A DNA stretch of 64,000 nt from Patiria miniata (Eukaryota; Echinodermata; Asteroidea; Valvatida; Asterinidae): NCBI RefSeq assembly GCF_015706575.1, contig NW_024037055.1, forward strand, positions 9,648,262 to 9,712,261, read 5' to 3'. Shown piece by piece: positions 54,101-55,371 of the stretch (its first letter is position 1; each line of letters begins with the position of its first letter). The position numbers and the translations under genes are program-made. Below the pieces are notes generated by a model. The model was given only the letters and a program-made list of their open reading frames with translations, ran no database searches and was not told the origin of the DNA.

Positions 54101-55371
54101 GCAATTTTAAATTGGAGAACAATATAGTCATTTTTAATACCTTGTTCTTCCTGGCTGGTAACAGACGCTGAGTGAACACGGAGATAAATCTCCTGCAGCT
54201 CGCTGCTCTTATTCAAACTTTTCACCAATATGAAGCCAATCTTATTGTAGCGAAAAGACAATTGAATGCAGTTCGCATCAGAATGTTATTAATCAGAGTG
54301 ACATTAATCTTTGTCAACGTACGGAGCAAAAAGTGTGCTAAATGACGGTTCAGCGTGCAAATGGTCTATAAGCAACAAAGATTGTGAAAATCAGAGATTT
54401 CTGAATTCTTTTAATTTTCAAAACGTTTTTTTTTCCAAGTAAAGGGGGCTAGATGTGGTGAATGGAATTTAATTACTCCCTTGTCATTCTCAAGCAGCAT
54501 TCTCAATGGTGATCTTATTCTCATGTGGACTCTGGTAATGCGTGTAGGTAGTTTTCGATTCTGTGTATCGTTTACTTTTCCGATTAGTCCTTATTTTTTT
54601 TGCATAATTAAACTTGAATGTAAACATTTTTGAAGCACCTTGTTTATTCACGGTGCACACTTCAAAAAGGAACAATGTTATCTTCTTTGTATGAAACCAC
54701 TCAGAAAATTTTCAGTTCAGACTTCCTTCTGATCGACGATGTAAATGCACTCAAACAGTAAAAACAGGTCAAAGTCTCGTCTAAATGATACAGTCCAGGG
54801 TATACGAGTATAAGTGTTGACAAATATCCATGTCGGCAAAACCATCAAAACGTTCACGCGAATTACGAGGCGTACAGTTTCGGTTTCGCAATTGTTTTGA
54901 AACAATTATGTACAAGGAAACTGACCGCGTTTTCGAGCATTTCTGTAGCAAAGTTAACACTATTATGATACTTATTGCTGTTTGTCCCGCGATCTGTCCC
55001 CAAGTTTCGATTTCTTAAGGACTAAAAAGCCTCTGTTTAATTCATCTCATGATGCTCAATTTTAATTAAGATGTACCAAGCTACTGGATTATGTACATAC
55101 GCACAACTTGAACCATATTGAATAATGGAAGTATCTGGTGGAAGTACTTGCAAAGTCTAAAAACGTTTACCTTGGATTCGGCATGCAGTGTTCGAACCTT
55201 CTTCAGATCCGTGGAAGAATGGAAGGTATAGATGTACTCGGTGTCCGGTTTAAACCGGATGAAACTGGCCTGGATAGGACTTATCAAGAGGTTGCTTAAG
55301 GACAGGGCCAGAATGAGCTTCAGCATGGTGAGACTGAGCCAATGGTTGCTTCTTCGAGCCGGCGATACCAT
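1..55371 (-). CDS. Giant large-lipid-transfer-protein (vitellogenin/apolipophorin-like) gene with LECT2/M23-like domain and Cys-rich repeats, 3' end outside window
   Basis: Secreted lipid-carrying protein by family: LLTPs load lipid in the ER and carry it extracellularly. I traced 65 coding exons, giving about 3,490 residues, plus 5'UTR exons to about 60 kb. Domain order: signal peptide; lipoprotein N-terminal module (visible residues about 30-560); furin-like RRRLRR (569-574); beta and helical region (575-990); LECT2/M23-like domain (about 1020-1160); PST spacer; helical segment; SAP-like motif (about 1304-1349); then 12 or more Cys-rich modules. Residue numbers count located exons only: one exon between 55171 and 48640 was not found with certainty, and the junction across 37360-37418 is uncertain. 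No VWD domain is visible; if one exists it lies left of the window. The LLTP assignment is strong. The role of the C-terminal repeats is unknown. Individual exons are listed separately. Confidence 0.85.
320..439 (-). CDS. LLTP module 11 helical tail and Cys linker
   Basis: 39 codons: GDIGDYASGLVVYRLGVSVD, then QPCRGPPEQ. The exon must leave in phase 1 to join the next A exon. The best site is a GC donor, ATCG|GCAAGT; the alternative GT site (CCAA|GTCTGT, about 293) is weak. Reading on without splicing reaches a stop. Confidence 0.72.
545..759 (-). CDS. LLTP Cys-rich module 11, connector and part B
   Basis: 71 codons: WGMVTSERLSNAVWLTFTVD, LCIAGVC, APIPFCHPNGTLEWAQDL. I use the acceptor GTTATAG because it supplies the conserved W-G; a later CAG (TCACCAG) also keeps the frame but loses it. 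Confidence 0.82.
921..1125 (-). CDS. LLTP Cys-rich module 11, part A
   Basis: 67 codons: CHYSDTCLGVECC, LILDPCDLKLSVGFENWSYN. It ends earlier than other A exons; the W-G sequence comes from the next exon. Confidence 0.86.
1365..1496 (-). CDS. LLTP module 10 helical tail and Cys linker
   Basis: 43 codons: ADAGVEAVAQALGLPSR, then SSSPCPPVIRSRQSG. The D-G turn and the first part of the tail have diverged. Confidence 0.75.
1594..1754 (-). CDS. LLTP Cys-rich module 10, part B
   Basis: 53 codons: SLSIDACIDDHC, AVSQLPFCYPNGTISW. As in modules 1 and 11, the P-I-P-x-C-N motif is (L/I)-P-F-C-(Y/H)-x-N-G-T. Confidence 0.84.
2083..2341 (-). CDS. LLTP Cys-rich module 10, part A with connector
   Basis: 85 codons: CPSMQLPSNL, CGILNTCFGIQCC, VIDPCLGQLTLLFGNWQYIK, ITIGNFVMIR. 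Two broken partial copies of this exon and its acceptor lie just upstream (2342-2632). Confidence 0.86.
2342..2632 (-). pseudogene. Two broken copies of the module-10 A exon start with its splice acceptor
   Basis: 2401-2494 and about 2536-2627 repeat the block at 2253-2346, including acceptor CATTCCAG|ATTGTCC and the start of part A. The distal copy has lost two bases in the CC region (GGCATAGTGC against GGCATACAGTGC), which shifts its frame, and neither has a donor. They arose by local tandem duplication and could act as decoy acceptors. Confidence 0.7.
2745..2882 (-). CDS. LLTP module 9 helical tail and Cys linker
   Basis: 45 codons: DGFIKMVSGQVIQGASLALI, SRLGI, then linker SQRCINPNGPQ, ending GACA|GTAAGC. 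Confidence 0.82.
2883..3727. other. Intron, module 9, no feature seen
   Basis: A/T-rich, no repeats or coding patterns recognised. A direct repeat GTGAAATAAAACGTTAT(T/C)AT occurs twice at 2889-2926. Confidence 0.7.
3728..3879 (-). CDS. LLTP Cys-rich module 9, part B
   Basis: 50 codons: LSLTLEYCIDELCTDIDIQR, VIPIPVCNPDFSNYSLS. The P-G turn is S-G here. Confidence 0.84.
4283..4325 (-). CDS. LLTP module 9 connector micro-exon
   Basis: 43 bases encoding KEVTVSVASGMNLR, with acceptor TTTGTAG and donor CTGAG|GTAATG. Phase 1 in and 2 out reproduces the arrangement of module 1. Confidence 0.68.
5166..5372 (-). CDS. LLTP Cys-rich module 9, part A
   Basis: 68 codons: ACARSTGLLDNC, CTELRCC, KFDPCDFTFSLGLEKWSFHG, ending QWG. 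The first Cys is preceded by Ala rather than followed by Pro. Confidence 0.86.
5532..5690. repeat. Poly-G/poly-C dispersed repeat fragment (copy 1)
   Basis: Runs of G and C up to about 23 bases flank CCGGACACTTGGCCTCCGTA. The same core recurs near 24995-25020 and 48172-48205, each next to poly-C. A dispersed element family is inferred. The G/C run lengths are likely assembly-sensitive. Confidence 0.6.
5732..6340. mobile_element. Inverted-repeat element (MITE), about 609 bp
   Basis: Ends in exact 17-bp terminal inverted repeats, GTACCCTAACGTGGCGC (5732) and its complement (6324). Near-copies of the same motif recur inside (about 5750 and 6101), so the ends look duplicated or nested. No coding capacity. 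It lies in the intron between modules 8 and 9. Confidence 0.75.
6852..6983 (-). CDS. LLTP module 8 helical tail and Cys linker
   Basis: 43 codons: DGTVSGFVSDLAGNIGRFAI, LRHLNLTS, then linker GKACTDHRR, ending G|GTATGT in phase 1. Tail and linker are fused in one exon. Confidence 0.8.
7330..7484 (-). CDS. LLTP Cys-rich module 8, part B
   Basis: 51 codons: KITMDKQFEIDLSLVL, CVDGVC, SRLPIPLCNTEDTLTLPG, interrupted at the P-G|D-G turn. Confidence 0.86.
7834..8089 (-). CDS. LLTP Cys-rich module 8, part A with connector
   Basis: 84 codons: CTVTDSCLGIRCC, ILDPCNFTLSVGFEKWERSV. The usual Y-x-W-G is Y-P-L-G here. The donor GTAAG|GTACAG is chosen because it gives the phase the next exon needs; the more obvious GTAAGG just upstream does not. 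Confidence 0.83.
8488..8542 (-). CDS. LLTP Cys linker exon before module 8
   Basis: 55 bases encoding QYLRSPSCDIGIPGSLRS, with acceptor GACTGCAG and donor GAAGTA|GTAAGT. Phase 0 to 1. Supported by position, phase and Cys. Confidence 0.68.
8543..9304. other. Intron between module 7 part B and the module 8 linker
   Basis: A/T-rich, nothing recognised. The same applies to introns 3880-4282, 4326-5165, 6984-7329, 7485-7833, 8090-8487, 9555-10032, 10919-11400, 11648-12349, 19081-19538 and 19801-20230. Confidence 0.65.
9305..9554 (-). CDS. LLTP Cys-rich module 7, part B with helical tail
   Basis: 83 codons: LCIDDTC, WVPIPLCNINATSFTLPGDG, then FIRELGGRIGNSAIDLVLEK. Phase 2 in, phase 0 out. Confidence 0.88.
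10033..10288 (-). CDS. LLTP Cys-rich module 7, part A with connector
   Basis: 84 codons: CSIDDRCLGIQCC, QVDPCNFRLYVAFENRELNI (sequon NIT), and TWGKVETVNIGNAVMLR. Confidence 0.88.
10350..10715. repeat. Purine-rich CAA/CAG/GGCAACAG low-complexity tract
   Basis: About 365 bases of imperfect (CAACAG/GGCAACAGCAGC) units ending in ACAACTACAACTACAAC. It gives long open frames in several phases that are artefacts of the repeat. It lies in the intron between module 7 part A and its linker. Confidence 0.85.
10864..10918 (-). CDS. LLTP Cys linker exon before module 7
   Basis: 55 bases encoding GVIIGSTCQLPPEKESNN, between acceptor TTTTCTAG and donor ATAACC|GTAAGT. Phase 0 to 1. Confidence 0.7.
11401..11647 (-). 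CDS. LLTP Cys-rich module 6, part B with helical tail
   Basis: 82 codons: AFSLLIDGITTDFPIMADQR, IPIPLCTARFSLALPGDGSV and the tail. Both members of the first B cysteine pair (C-x4/6-C) are missing, replaced by Leu and Thr. The paired loss suggests they form one disulphide. Confidence 0.87.
12350..12593 (-). CDS. LLTP Cys-rich module 6, part A with connector
   Basis: 80 codons: CHIGSSCTSLHCC, IIDPCDYTLSVGLERWFFNV, EWGKEESFMIGNAFRVG. The preceding intron (12594-14929) holds a nest of transposons. Confidence 0.87.
12700..13783. repeat. Older dispersed repeat with TCTG microsatellite, interrupted by a hAT-like insertion
   Basis: It starts around CAGCCGTGCGAAGCACGCTG, a small hairpin (CGTGCGAAGCACG), followed by (TCTG)n at about 12750-12778. It continues to 13191 and resumes after the hAT-like element at 13714. Boundaries are approximate. Confidence 0.4.
13192..13705. mobile_element. hAT-like non-autonomous element, 514 bp, with 8-bp target duplication
   Basis: Inverted ends CAGGGTGACCGT and ACGGTCACCCTG, flanked on both sides by the same eight bases CGGCCGAC (13184-13191 and 13706-13713). An 8-bp duplication is typical of hAT transposons. The interior repeats GCAGATTT/GCAGAATTC-like words. A related degraded copy occupies about 46190-46620. Confidence 0.85.
13775..14320. mobile_element. TTAA-bounded MITE, copy 1 (546 bp)
   Basis: Begins TTAAAGCTATAGGCCATCATTTG and ends CAAATGATGGACTATATCTTTAA, a near-perfect 23-bp inverted repeat. 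A second copy, about 515 bp, is at 33563-34077. TTAA at both edges suggests a piggyBac-type target, but other superfamilies are possible. Confidence 0.75.
14930..14987 (-). CDS. LLTP Cys linker exon before module 6
   Basis: 58 bases encoding TFLSKQPCDLPPALPDDGD, with acceptor TTCATAG and donor GCGACA|GTGAGT. The P-C-x-L-P pattern matches other linkers. Confidence 0.7.
15217..15457 (-). CDS. LLTP Cys-rich module 5, part B with helical tail
   Basis: 80 codons: TLCIDGTC, SHVPIPICNSSTTFSLPGDG, then YLDSLVGQVTDAAVDLVLDF. Confidence 0.88.
15589..15844 (-). CDS. LLTP Cys-rich module 5, part A with connector
   Basis: 84 codons: CSVDDHCLGLTCC, LLDPCEFQLSVGLGSWSKNL (sequon NLT follows), and YDWGVDKVVGISDSVYIA. 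Confidence 0.88.
16090..16144 (-). CDS. LLTP Cys linker exon before module 5
   Basis: 55 bases encoding QYVGKQQCKMETSAPIEN, acceptor TAATTCAG and donor AAAACA|GTAAGTG. Phase 0 to 1 matches the neighbours. Confidence 0.7.
16402..17787. mobile_element. hAT-like element, 1,386 bp, with GAGACC subterminal arrays and 8-bp target duplication
   Basis: Ends CAGTGTTGTAG... and ...CTACAACACTG, flanked by GTATGGAG at 16394-16401 and 17788-17795. Tandem (GAGACC)n hexamers lie just inside both ends, in inverted orientation, and could be transposase-binding arrays. The 1.1-kb interior shows no transposase frame, so it is probably mobilised in trans. Confidence 0.88.
18260..18754. mobile_element. Inverted-repeat element built of ACGTACG-rich short repeats, 495 bp
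   Basis: Perfect 19-bp inverted ends AAGCTGTATTAGGGACATG and complement. The interior is a series of about 20-bp units (ACGATATATAAGTCGTAAGT-like), each nearly self-complementary. No coding capacity. Confidence 0.75.
18834..19080 (-). CDS. LLTP Cys-rich module 4, part B with helical tail
   Basis: 82 codons: SICIDSDC, DSLVPIPFCNLNASFELPGD, then GLARDLAGNVGELAIQAGVR. It is a single exon, with no intron at the L-P-G-D-G turn. Confidence 0.88.
19539..19800 (-). CDS. LLTP Cys-rich module 4, part A with connector
   Basis: 86 codons: CTLLEKCLGFDCC, FDPCNYQLSMILGSWSRDLN, and HWGQREVVTIGKSVTLR. From here leftward the connector is mostly fused to part A. Confidence 0.87.
20231..20291 (-). CDS. LLTP Cys linker exon before module 4
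   Basis: A 61-base exon encoding EYISRLPCVRPQVTQNGWKR. Too short for simple ORF searches. Its phase (0 in, 1 out) is exactly what the flanking exons require, and it carries the single linker Cys found before every module. Confidence 0.72.
20415..20506 (-). CDS. LLTP module 3 helical tail
   Basis: 30 codons, DGTVSGFLQMVGQNAADSAV and then AILQHLGLL|GTAAGT. Phase 1 in, phase 0 out. Confidence 0.83.
20660..20866 (-). CDS. LLTP Cys-rich module 3, connector and part B
   Basis: 68 codons. IQIGKAVTLIYIIDKLTEDK, SLCLPDSEC, and TRVPIPVCNENATFTLP with sequon NAT. Confidence 0.87.
21086..21298 (-). CDS. LLTP Cys-rich module 3, part A
   Basis: 70 codons. CELSYRCLGVRCC and LLDPCEFTLSIGFGKWSLTF. I use the acceptor CCTGTTCAG because it keeps the conserved first Cys; the downstream CAG (GCACAG) would drop it. 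Confidence 0.82.
21489..21676. repeat. ATACC/CATACCATA microsatellite
   Basis: Imperfect pentamer repeats (CCATA). On the minus strand this directly follows the end of a LINE fragment, so it is probably the element's 3' simple-repeat tail. Confidence 0.85.
21690..22570 (-). mobile_element. LINE reverse-transcriptase 3' fragment (CR1/jockey-like), broken
   Basis: Minus-strand translation, with frame breaks, gives HADDVGLYLC (the Y-A-D-D-x-x-L-Y region), then KKLNCDKTEFLVVTSPL and AKSLGVEFDSTLKMGRRV. These are the successive landmarks of jockey/CR1-type RT C-termini. The end GCGCTTTATAAATGATT is followed by a microsatellite. It has stops and shifts and is inactive. Confidence 0.75.
22675..22824 (-). 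CDS. LLTP module 2 helical tail and Cys linker
   Basis: 49 codons: NNLRDFVNEVGRNAGQEAVN, FLEFIGL, then linker DGQCDTGAL. Tail and linker share one exon, unlike most modules. Confidence 0.82.
23243..23443 (-). CDS. LLTP Cys-rich module 2, connector and part B
   Basis: 66 codons, with connector and B fused: IGPITLRYSINKLESEKMFE, SICQGADDC, and DYRVPIPFCNSNFSFALP. The splice falls inside the L-P-G|D-G turn, as in modules 3, 8 and 9. Confidence 0.85.
23765..24000. repeat. CCATGG-rich minisatellite
   Basis: Repeated (A)CCATGGG, CATGGGATCC and ATGGGGATT words on both strands, close to the donor of module 2 part A. Probably simple-sequence expansion. Confidence 0.65.
24024..24254 (-). CDS. LLTP Cys-rich module 2, part A
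   Basis: 76 codons. CSLREDCLRLDCC and VDGCDFTLYVAFQHLQYK keep the A cysteines. The usual D-P-C is D-G-C. It ends SYEWG across the splice. Confidence 0.85.
24406..24547 (-). CDS. LLTP Cys linker with SAP-like motif 2
   Basis: 47 codons. The linker KEPCPTPTG precedes SHSQLIAALKERQLAITGTR then IELEARLSQ, a very good match to the SAP helix-extension-helix consensus (L-x-x-x-L-K-x-R-x-L-x-x-T-G-x-(K/R)-x-x-L-x-x-R-L). Equivalent linkers before modules 4-8 are only 18-20 residues long and have lost it. Confidence 0.8.
24780..25210. repeat. Dispersed repeat with poly-C tracts and an internal duplication (copy 2)
   Basis: It contains GGAGGCCAAGTGTCCGGAC, shared with 5.6 kb and 48.2 kb. The block TTAAACTGCTAATAATGTCC appears twice (24847 and 25075), and ACATTTCAGAATT(A/T)GTTGCTG twice (25034 and 25138). 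Confidence 0.6.
25260..25387 (-). CDS. LLTP module 1, helical tail
   Basis: 42 codons, reading IEEYFSRATMRNLLKDTGEE and ending EAALNYALDVLGIPK. It is the amphipathic helix that closes part B, here in an exon of its own. Confidence 0.8.
25792..25955 (-). CDS. LLTP Cys-rich module 1, part B
   Basis: 54 codons. Part B signature: LVSMSVALCPKTGDADC (two Cys), then ISLPFCYLNGTITWPD, a diverged form of the (V/I)-P-I-P-x-C-N motif. Two extra residues lie between the first Cys pair compared with later modules. Confidence 0.82.
26220..26286 (-). CDS. LLTP module 1, A-to-B connector exon
   Basis: 21 codons, KEWNVSVPFDIPFVDDMELH, linking the Gly of the A exon to the B exon. In most later modules this connector is fused to the A exon; only modules 1 and 9 keep it separate. 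Confidence 0.75.
26430..26639 (-). CDS. LLTP Cys-rich module 1, part A
   Basis: 69 codons. Part A of a module repeated to the left edge of the window: CP...C-x5-C-x4-CC, then (D/V)-P-C-x-F-x-x-x-(V/L)-G-x-x-x-W. Here CKIDPSCLGVECC and FDPCEFQFVLGVNSWNYT are visible; NYT is a sequon. Confidence 0.85.
27529..27667 (-). CDS. LLTP coding exon: Cys linker with SAP-like motif 1
   Basis: 46 codons. The Cys linker KPCVLPE is followed by SNDMLRIELQQRGLSSQGDR then ETLLKRY. This fits the SAP pattern L-x-x-x-L-x-x-R-G-L-x-x-x-G-x-(K/R)-x-x-L-x-x-R. SAP domains are best known in nuclear DNA-binding proteins, but MANF/CDNF carry one in the secretory pathway. Confidence 0.75.
27800..27972. repeat. Poly-T/poly-G tract and GGTGGATTTGGTGGAT minisatellite
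   Basis: A T-run and G-run at 27806-27831, then several (GGTGGATTT) units at about 27888-27972. Confidence 0.6.
28222..28406 (-). CDS. LLTP coding exon: helical segment before the repeats
   Basis: 61 codons. The end, SILAFARKLGLEKTADDLLT, resembles the helical tail that closes each later Cys-rich module (A-A-x-x-x-L-x-x-L-G-L). It may therefore be the remnant of a degenerate upstream module. Confidence 0.8.
28590..28746 (-). CDS. LLTP coding exon: Pro/Ser/Thr-rich spacer
   Basis: 52 codons, rich in P, S, T and D: TSPERSPPPDTTTDRPDPSK. A flexible, probably O-glycosylated spacer between the LECT2-like domain and the repeat region is inferred. Confidence 0.8.
29188..29272. repeat. Imperfect hairpin, about 85 bp
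   Basis: ACATCTGTAACGGGTACAAG...CCAGCTTGTC pairs with GACAAGCTGG...TTGCACCTATTACGGATGT. Probably a small foldback element. Confidence 0.6.
29483..29740 (-). CDS. LLTP coding exon: end of LECT2/M23-like domain
   Basis: 86 codons. VIAGTVIGTVGFSGTCGPPN then YIHLSMRK corresponds to the M23 stretch G-x-x-I-G-x-x-G-x-(S/T)-G ... H-L-H-F. The first catalytic-motif His is Tyr (visible Y1124) and the metal-ligand His is kept (H1126). The tail YVNPSNYLGRRPL matches the D-P-x-x-Y-L ending of LECT2-type domains. Confidence 0.87.
30341..30493 (-). CDS. LLTP coding exon: core of LECT2/M23-like domain
   Basis: 51 codons, phase 0 at both ends. It begins LVAPFSGVLFKSAGKLNQVT, matching the conserved (V/Y)-x-A-P-F-S-G-x-(V/I) strand of LECT2 and M23 peptidases. 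Then RDIKIIIDNVEPNRTISETE, with a sequon (NRT), replaces the region facing the groove. Confidence 0.85.
30666..30846 (-). CDS. LLTP coding exon: start of LECT2/M23-like domain
   Basis: 60 codons. The second half, GACASGGFYPTDSAGHYENQ followed by GVDLEISAGAV, aligns with the start of LECT2 and M23 domains (Cys, Gly/Tyr turn, then H-x-G-x-D-I). The metal-binding His of HxxxD is Asn here (visible N1040) while the Asp (D1044) is kept; His1037 lies three residues earlier. See the finding on this domain. Confidence 0.85.
31091..31257 (-). CDS. LLTP coding exon: helical
   Basis: 55 codons, with GEIESVFQDLMDPIQPLQNL and FFELYDLVFSAVDAVKEAY. Phase 2 out leads directly into the exon carrying the LECT2/M23-like domain. 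Confidence 0.82.
31585..31748 (-). CDS. LLTP coding exon: helical
   Basis: 54 codons containing VIDGILSELQEHLRNIRRDL, a charged amphipathic helix. Ends in phase 0 at GACTCA|GTAAGT. Confidence 0.82.
31881..31951 (-). CDS. LLTP coding exon: helical
   Basis: 23 codons, IKIAVTEILNAKKEIEAANF, with strong acceptor (TCTGTTTAACAG) and donor (GGAAG|GTAAGG). Phases fit both sides. Confidence 0.8.
31952..33562. other. Left part of the 4.3-kb LLTP intron, no gene seen
   Basis: Open frames at 32025-32330 (minus) and 32779-33030 (plus) lack splice context and family resemblance. The rest is A/T-rich. The right part of the intron holds the MITE, palindrome and CAGTGGCGTAGC elements. Confidence 0.6.
33563..34077. 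mobile_element. TTAA-bounded MITE, copy 2 (515 bp)
   Basis: Same ends and interior as the copy at 13775-14320, but shorter by about 30 bases and carrying a small extra palindrome, GGTGCGTCTTAAGACGCACC, near 33730. Confidence 0.75.
34188..34229. repeat. Perfect 42-bp palindrome
   Basis: GGTATTGGAAGTTGACAAA, centre CTAG, then the exact complement. Outside it, GGTGGACTGTCAATAT and ATATCAACTGTCCACC extend a looser stem to 34160-34257. A foldback element. Confidence 0.8.
34300..34400. repeat. Fragment of the CAGTGGCGTAGCC element
   Basis: GCAGTGGCGTAGCCACCGGGGGCGTGGGG with poly-C, matching the start of the fuller element at 34722. Confidence 0.6.
34722..35648. mobile_element. Inverted-repeat element CAGTGGCGTAGC, about 927 bp, with an internal triplicate
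   Basis: Starts CAGTGGCGTAGC and ends GCTACGCCACTG. Inside, GGGGCCCTTAAGCGGGCCCC recurs three times (about 35051, 35283, 35474), each followed by GAACCCCACGCC or similar, with flanking TCA(C)ACCACAGA blocks. Poly-C runs abound. Another copy runs off the right edge at 63785. Confidence 0.75.
35830..36130 (+). other. Open frame inside an LLTP intron, probably chance or repeat-derived
   Basis: A 93-residue, Lys-rich frame (35846-36127) with some heptad spacing (TILETLGAELNTFNTEVSAM). It may be a fragment of a transposon-encoded coiled coil. It has no neighbours that support a gene. Confidence 0.2.
36216..36358 (-). CDS. LLTP coding exon: amphipathic helices
   Basis: 47 codons reading AVSDAITVTLPWAAEQIWKS and onward to AIFKGVL. 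The donor CTCAA|GTAGGT falls just before an in-frame stop, so the splice is needed. The following intron is 4.3 kb and filled with repeats. Confidence 0.8.
36735..36887 (-). CDS. LLTP coding exon: amphipathic helices
   Basis: 51 codons, phase 0 at both ends. It contains NLRSVANKVMSRLSQIDPDQ and the helical run VISVVNKATQLFSDI. Confidence 0.82.
37079..37359 (-). CDS. LLTP coding exon: amphipathic helices
   Basis: 93 codons, reading YVIVINVMVKVLIEIAIMFA and later GNIRRAVDVVVKLFNSEISI. Regular hydrophobic spacing indicates long amphipathic helices, as in lipid-binding parts of apolipoproteins. Entry phase 1 conflicts with the usual donor of the preceding exon, and the intervening gap is only 59 bases, so this junction is uncertain. Confidence 0.75.
37419..37564 (-). CDS. LLTP coding exon: beta-sheet region
   Basis: 48 codons, reading AYAKVFVGLVGFSMDIVRAR and then FCFNGYVDYNLNILQ. Alternating hydrophobic residues suggest a lipid-facing sheet. The donor CTACAG|GTGAAG is good, but joining it to the next exon breaks the frame; a donor ten bases further on (AAGTTTG|GTTCTT) would restore it. Confidence 0.75.
38030..38232 (-). CDS. LLTP coding exon: junction with furin-like site
   Basis: 67 codons. After YFAANSSQDVASTTISVPS comes RRRLRRGFWEGF, a basic cluster fitting the furin rule R-x-(K/R)-R (visible residues 569-574). Then come Trp/Pro-rich beta segments, SIYWKQPIGIPEIGAEFGL. Insect apolipophorin precursors are cut by furin at a comparable place to give apoLp-II and apoLp-I, so processing into two chains is inferred. 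Confidence 0.85.
38380..39060. mobile_element. Possible GC-rich foldback element
   Basis: CATATATGCGCTC near 38390 and GAGCGCATATGTG near 39044 are roughly inverted. Between them are many GCGCAG/GAGCGCAGTGA words unlike the A/T-rich surroundings, in an LLTP intron. No target duplication could be confirmed. Confidence 0.4.
39316..39449 (-). CDS. LLTP coding exon: end of helical domain
   Basis: 44 codons. It reads AAGILLKSALDEDEDEHVRY and continues to VSPE. Phase 0 in, phase 2 out at GAAGA|GTGAGT. Confidence 0.85.
39935..40146 (-). CDS. LLTP coding exon: helical domain with LGN motif
   Basis: 70 codons. It contains TVALIESLGNAGLHRSFPHI. The LGN-A-G stretch followed by a short linker and a second helix is one of the most conserved landmarks in vitellogenins, MTP and apoB. 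Confidence 0.9.
40446..40583 (-). CDS. LLTP coding exon: helical domain
   Basis: 45 codons containing SLKDPEIQRVAVLVLGALAG, a helix-turn-helix repeat of the superhelix. The acceptor is CTGTAACAG. A CAG-like site further in (TTTAAAG) would break the frame. Confidence 0.85.
40929..40980 (-). CDS. LLTP coding exon: helical domain
   Basis: 17 codons plus one base reading HYLETVEDIVFQSRKFH, between a C-rich polypyrimidine acceptor (CCCCCCAG) and donor ACG|GTGAGT. Confidence 0.78.
41083..41257 (-). CDS. LLTP coding exon: helical domain
   Basis: 58 codons with heptad-like leucines, beginning RVRDKQDRLNMLDAVAAMHT and ending GFIHTISQ|GTAGTA. It corresponds to the alpha-superhelix that wraps the lipid cavity in lipovitellin structures. 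Confidence 0.85.
41529..41607 (-). CDS. LLTP coding exon: helical domain
   Basis: It encodes HTLHFVPDGRKLAEIVVPMY and continues to PPLS. Phase 1 in, phase 2 out. The acceptor used is GGATCTAG; the CAG eight bases upstream would bring a stop into frame. Confidence 0.78.
42118..42208 (-). CDS. LLTP coding exon: start of helical domain
   Basis: 30 codons plus one base, reading RHVNFDVTYLKEQISGNLTC with a possible N-glycosylation site (NLT). The acceptor is TTCTTATAG and the donor CGGAAAG|GTGAAG. Confidence 0.8.
42788..42912 (-). CDS. LLTP coding exon: N-terminal module
   Basis: 41 codons reading FPEMQTISEGQLTFVREAYY and onward, ending LKQ|GTATAC in phase 0. It appears to be the surface loop leading into the helical domain. 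Confidence 0.8.
43325..43371 (-). CDS. LLTP coding micro-exon
   Basis: Only 47 bases. The acceptor CATTCCAG and donor GATGTTG|GTAAATG are both strong, and phase 2 to phase 1 fits both neighbours. It encodes FHHQHGGREQTKDDV. It is supported chiefly by splice sites and phase continuity. Confidence 0.7.
44400..45100. repeat. Diverged dispersed copy of the repeat found in the 48.8-55.1 kb array
   Basis: GAGTGTTGACCGATACCAATGTCGGCA, then AAGGAAACTGACCGAGTTTTCGAGCA and GATCTGTCCCCAAGTTTTGA, match the X block of the array (49140, 52150, 54800). It shows the block is a dispersed repeat that was later tandemly amplified. The open frames in it are not convincing genes. Confidence 0.7.
45101..46189. 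other. Part of a 3.7-kb LLTP intron, no gene seen
   Basis: No exon-like reading found on either strand. Around 46080-46170 is a short G/C-rich stretch next to the degraded hAT-like copy. Confidence 0.55.
46190..46620. mobile_element. Degraded relative of the 13192-13705 hAT-like element
   Basis: Ends GGTCACCCTG and has the same GCAGA-rich interior (TAGCAGAATTTTGAAATGCA and GGCAGAATTTTGCGATTTT). The left end is less clear (GGATGACAG). Confidence 0.5.
47044..47129 (-). CDS. LLTP coding exon: N-terminal module
   Basis: 28 codons plus two bases, phase 0 in and phase 2 out. It reads EIHYHPAMKLPLMVKILDHF. A flanking acceptor (CATCATAG) and donor (CCAGG|GTAGGA) are present. The content is family-typical but not diagnostic. 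Confidence 0.8.
47205..47415. repeat. Small repeat with GACACTTT words
   Basis: ACACTCTAAAAAGCCCCGGG followed by several GACACTTT(T/C) and inverted AAAGTGTC words. A MITE-like sequence. The open frame on it is not a gene. Confidence 0.45.
47769..47933 (-). CDS. LLTP coding exon: N-terminal module
   Basis: It has 55 codons, phase 0 at both ends. It contains SYDCNETGHEGHHESSYTAQ, then the run IVFTKTRR. This matches the family's E-x-D-V-x-G-x-C-x-x-x-Y stretch and the K-T-(R/K) segment, although the internal Cys position has drifted (C comes before the NETGHEG part). Confidence 0.88.
48085..48320. repeat. Poly-C dispersed repeat fragment (copy 3)
   Basis: Poly-C runs with TTTTACGGAGGCTGGGTGTCC, related to the fragments at 5.6 and 25.0 kb. 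Confidence 0.6.
48502..48640 (-). CDS. LLTP coding exon: N-terminal module, KKG motif
   Basis: Visible residues 68-114. It reads FSFDISENGAIGQVYYPRDE and then IGAKKGLVSLLASNLQ. The pattern G-x-I-x-x-V-Y-x-P-x-D-E followed by (N/A)-K-(K/R)-G-(I/L)-x-x-L-L is the hallmark segment of the LLTP N-terminal beta-barrel and the main basis for the family call. The exon needs two bases from its predecessor and ends in phase 0. Confidence 0.9.
49957..50613. mobile_element. Inverted-repeat element TACAGGGTGTTTCA, 657 bp
   Basis: Ends TACAGGGTGTTTCAATAAAA and the complement TTTTTTGAAACACCCTGTA, with extended inverted similarity inside (CAGTATGGACAG and CTGTCCATACTC). TA at the edges fits a Tc1/mariner-type MITE. 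Its right part survives at 53041-53255. Confidence 0.75.
54141..54290 (-). other. Candidate for the missing LLTP exon 2 (one of two duplicated copies)
   Basis: LLTPs need roughly 45-60 residues between exon 1 and the exon at 48502. The only suggestive minus-strand reading in between contains NKSSELQEIYLRVHSASV and ends at AACAAG|GTATTA. An identical copy sits at about 51491-51640 inside the tandem duplication. The reading would end in phase 1, whereas the next exon needs phase 2, so the identification is weak. An exon hidden in repeats, or an assembly error, is equally possible. Confidence 0.15.
55171..55371 (-). CDS. LLTP coding exon 1: signal peptide and first strand of the N-terminal domain
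   Basis: It encodes 67 residues ending in phase 0 at GAATCCAAG|GTAAACG. Two in-frame Met codons exist. The second (M16) begins a textbook signal peptide, MLKLILALSLSNLLISPIQA, with likely cleavage after it; the first would add a basic 15-residue extension. After the signal comes FIRFKPDTEYIYTFHSSTDL, the F-x-P-x-x-E-Y-x-Y-x-F opening typical of vitellogenin and apolipophorin N-terminal modules. The M1/M16 choice is open. I annotate from the upstream ATG because it is the longest frame. Confidence 0.8.

Noticed and set aside
44832..55018. Recurrent 62-106 residue frame (44832, 49179, 52182, 54830) with a shared Lys/Arg-rich start
   Set aside because: Part of the dispersed X repeat; copies carry different stops and frames, no conserved domain, so read as repeat sequence.
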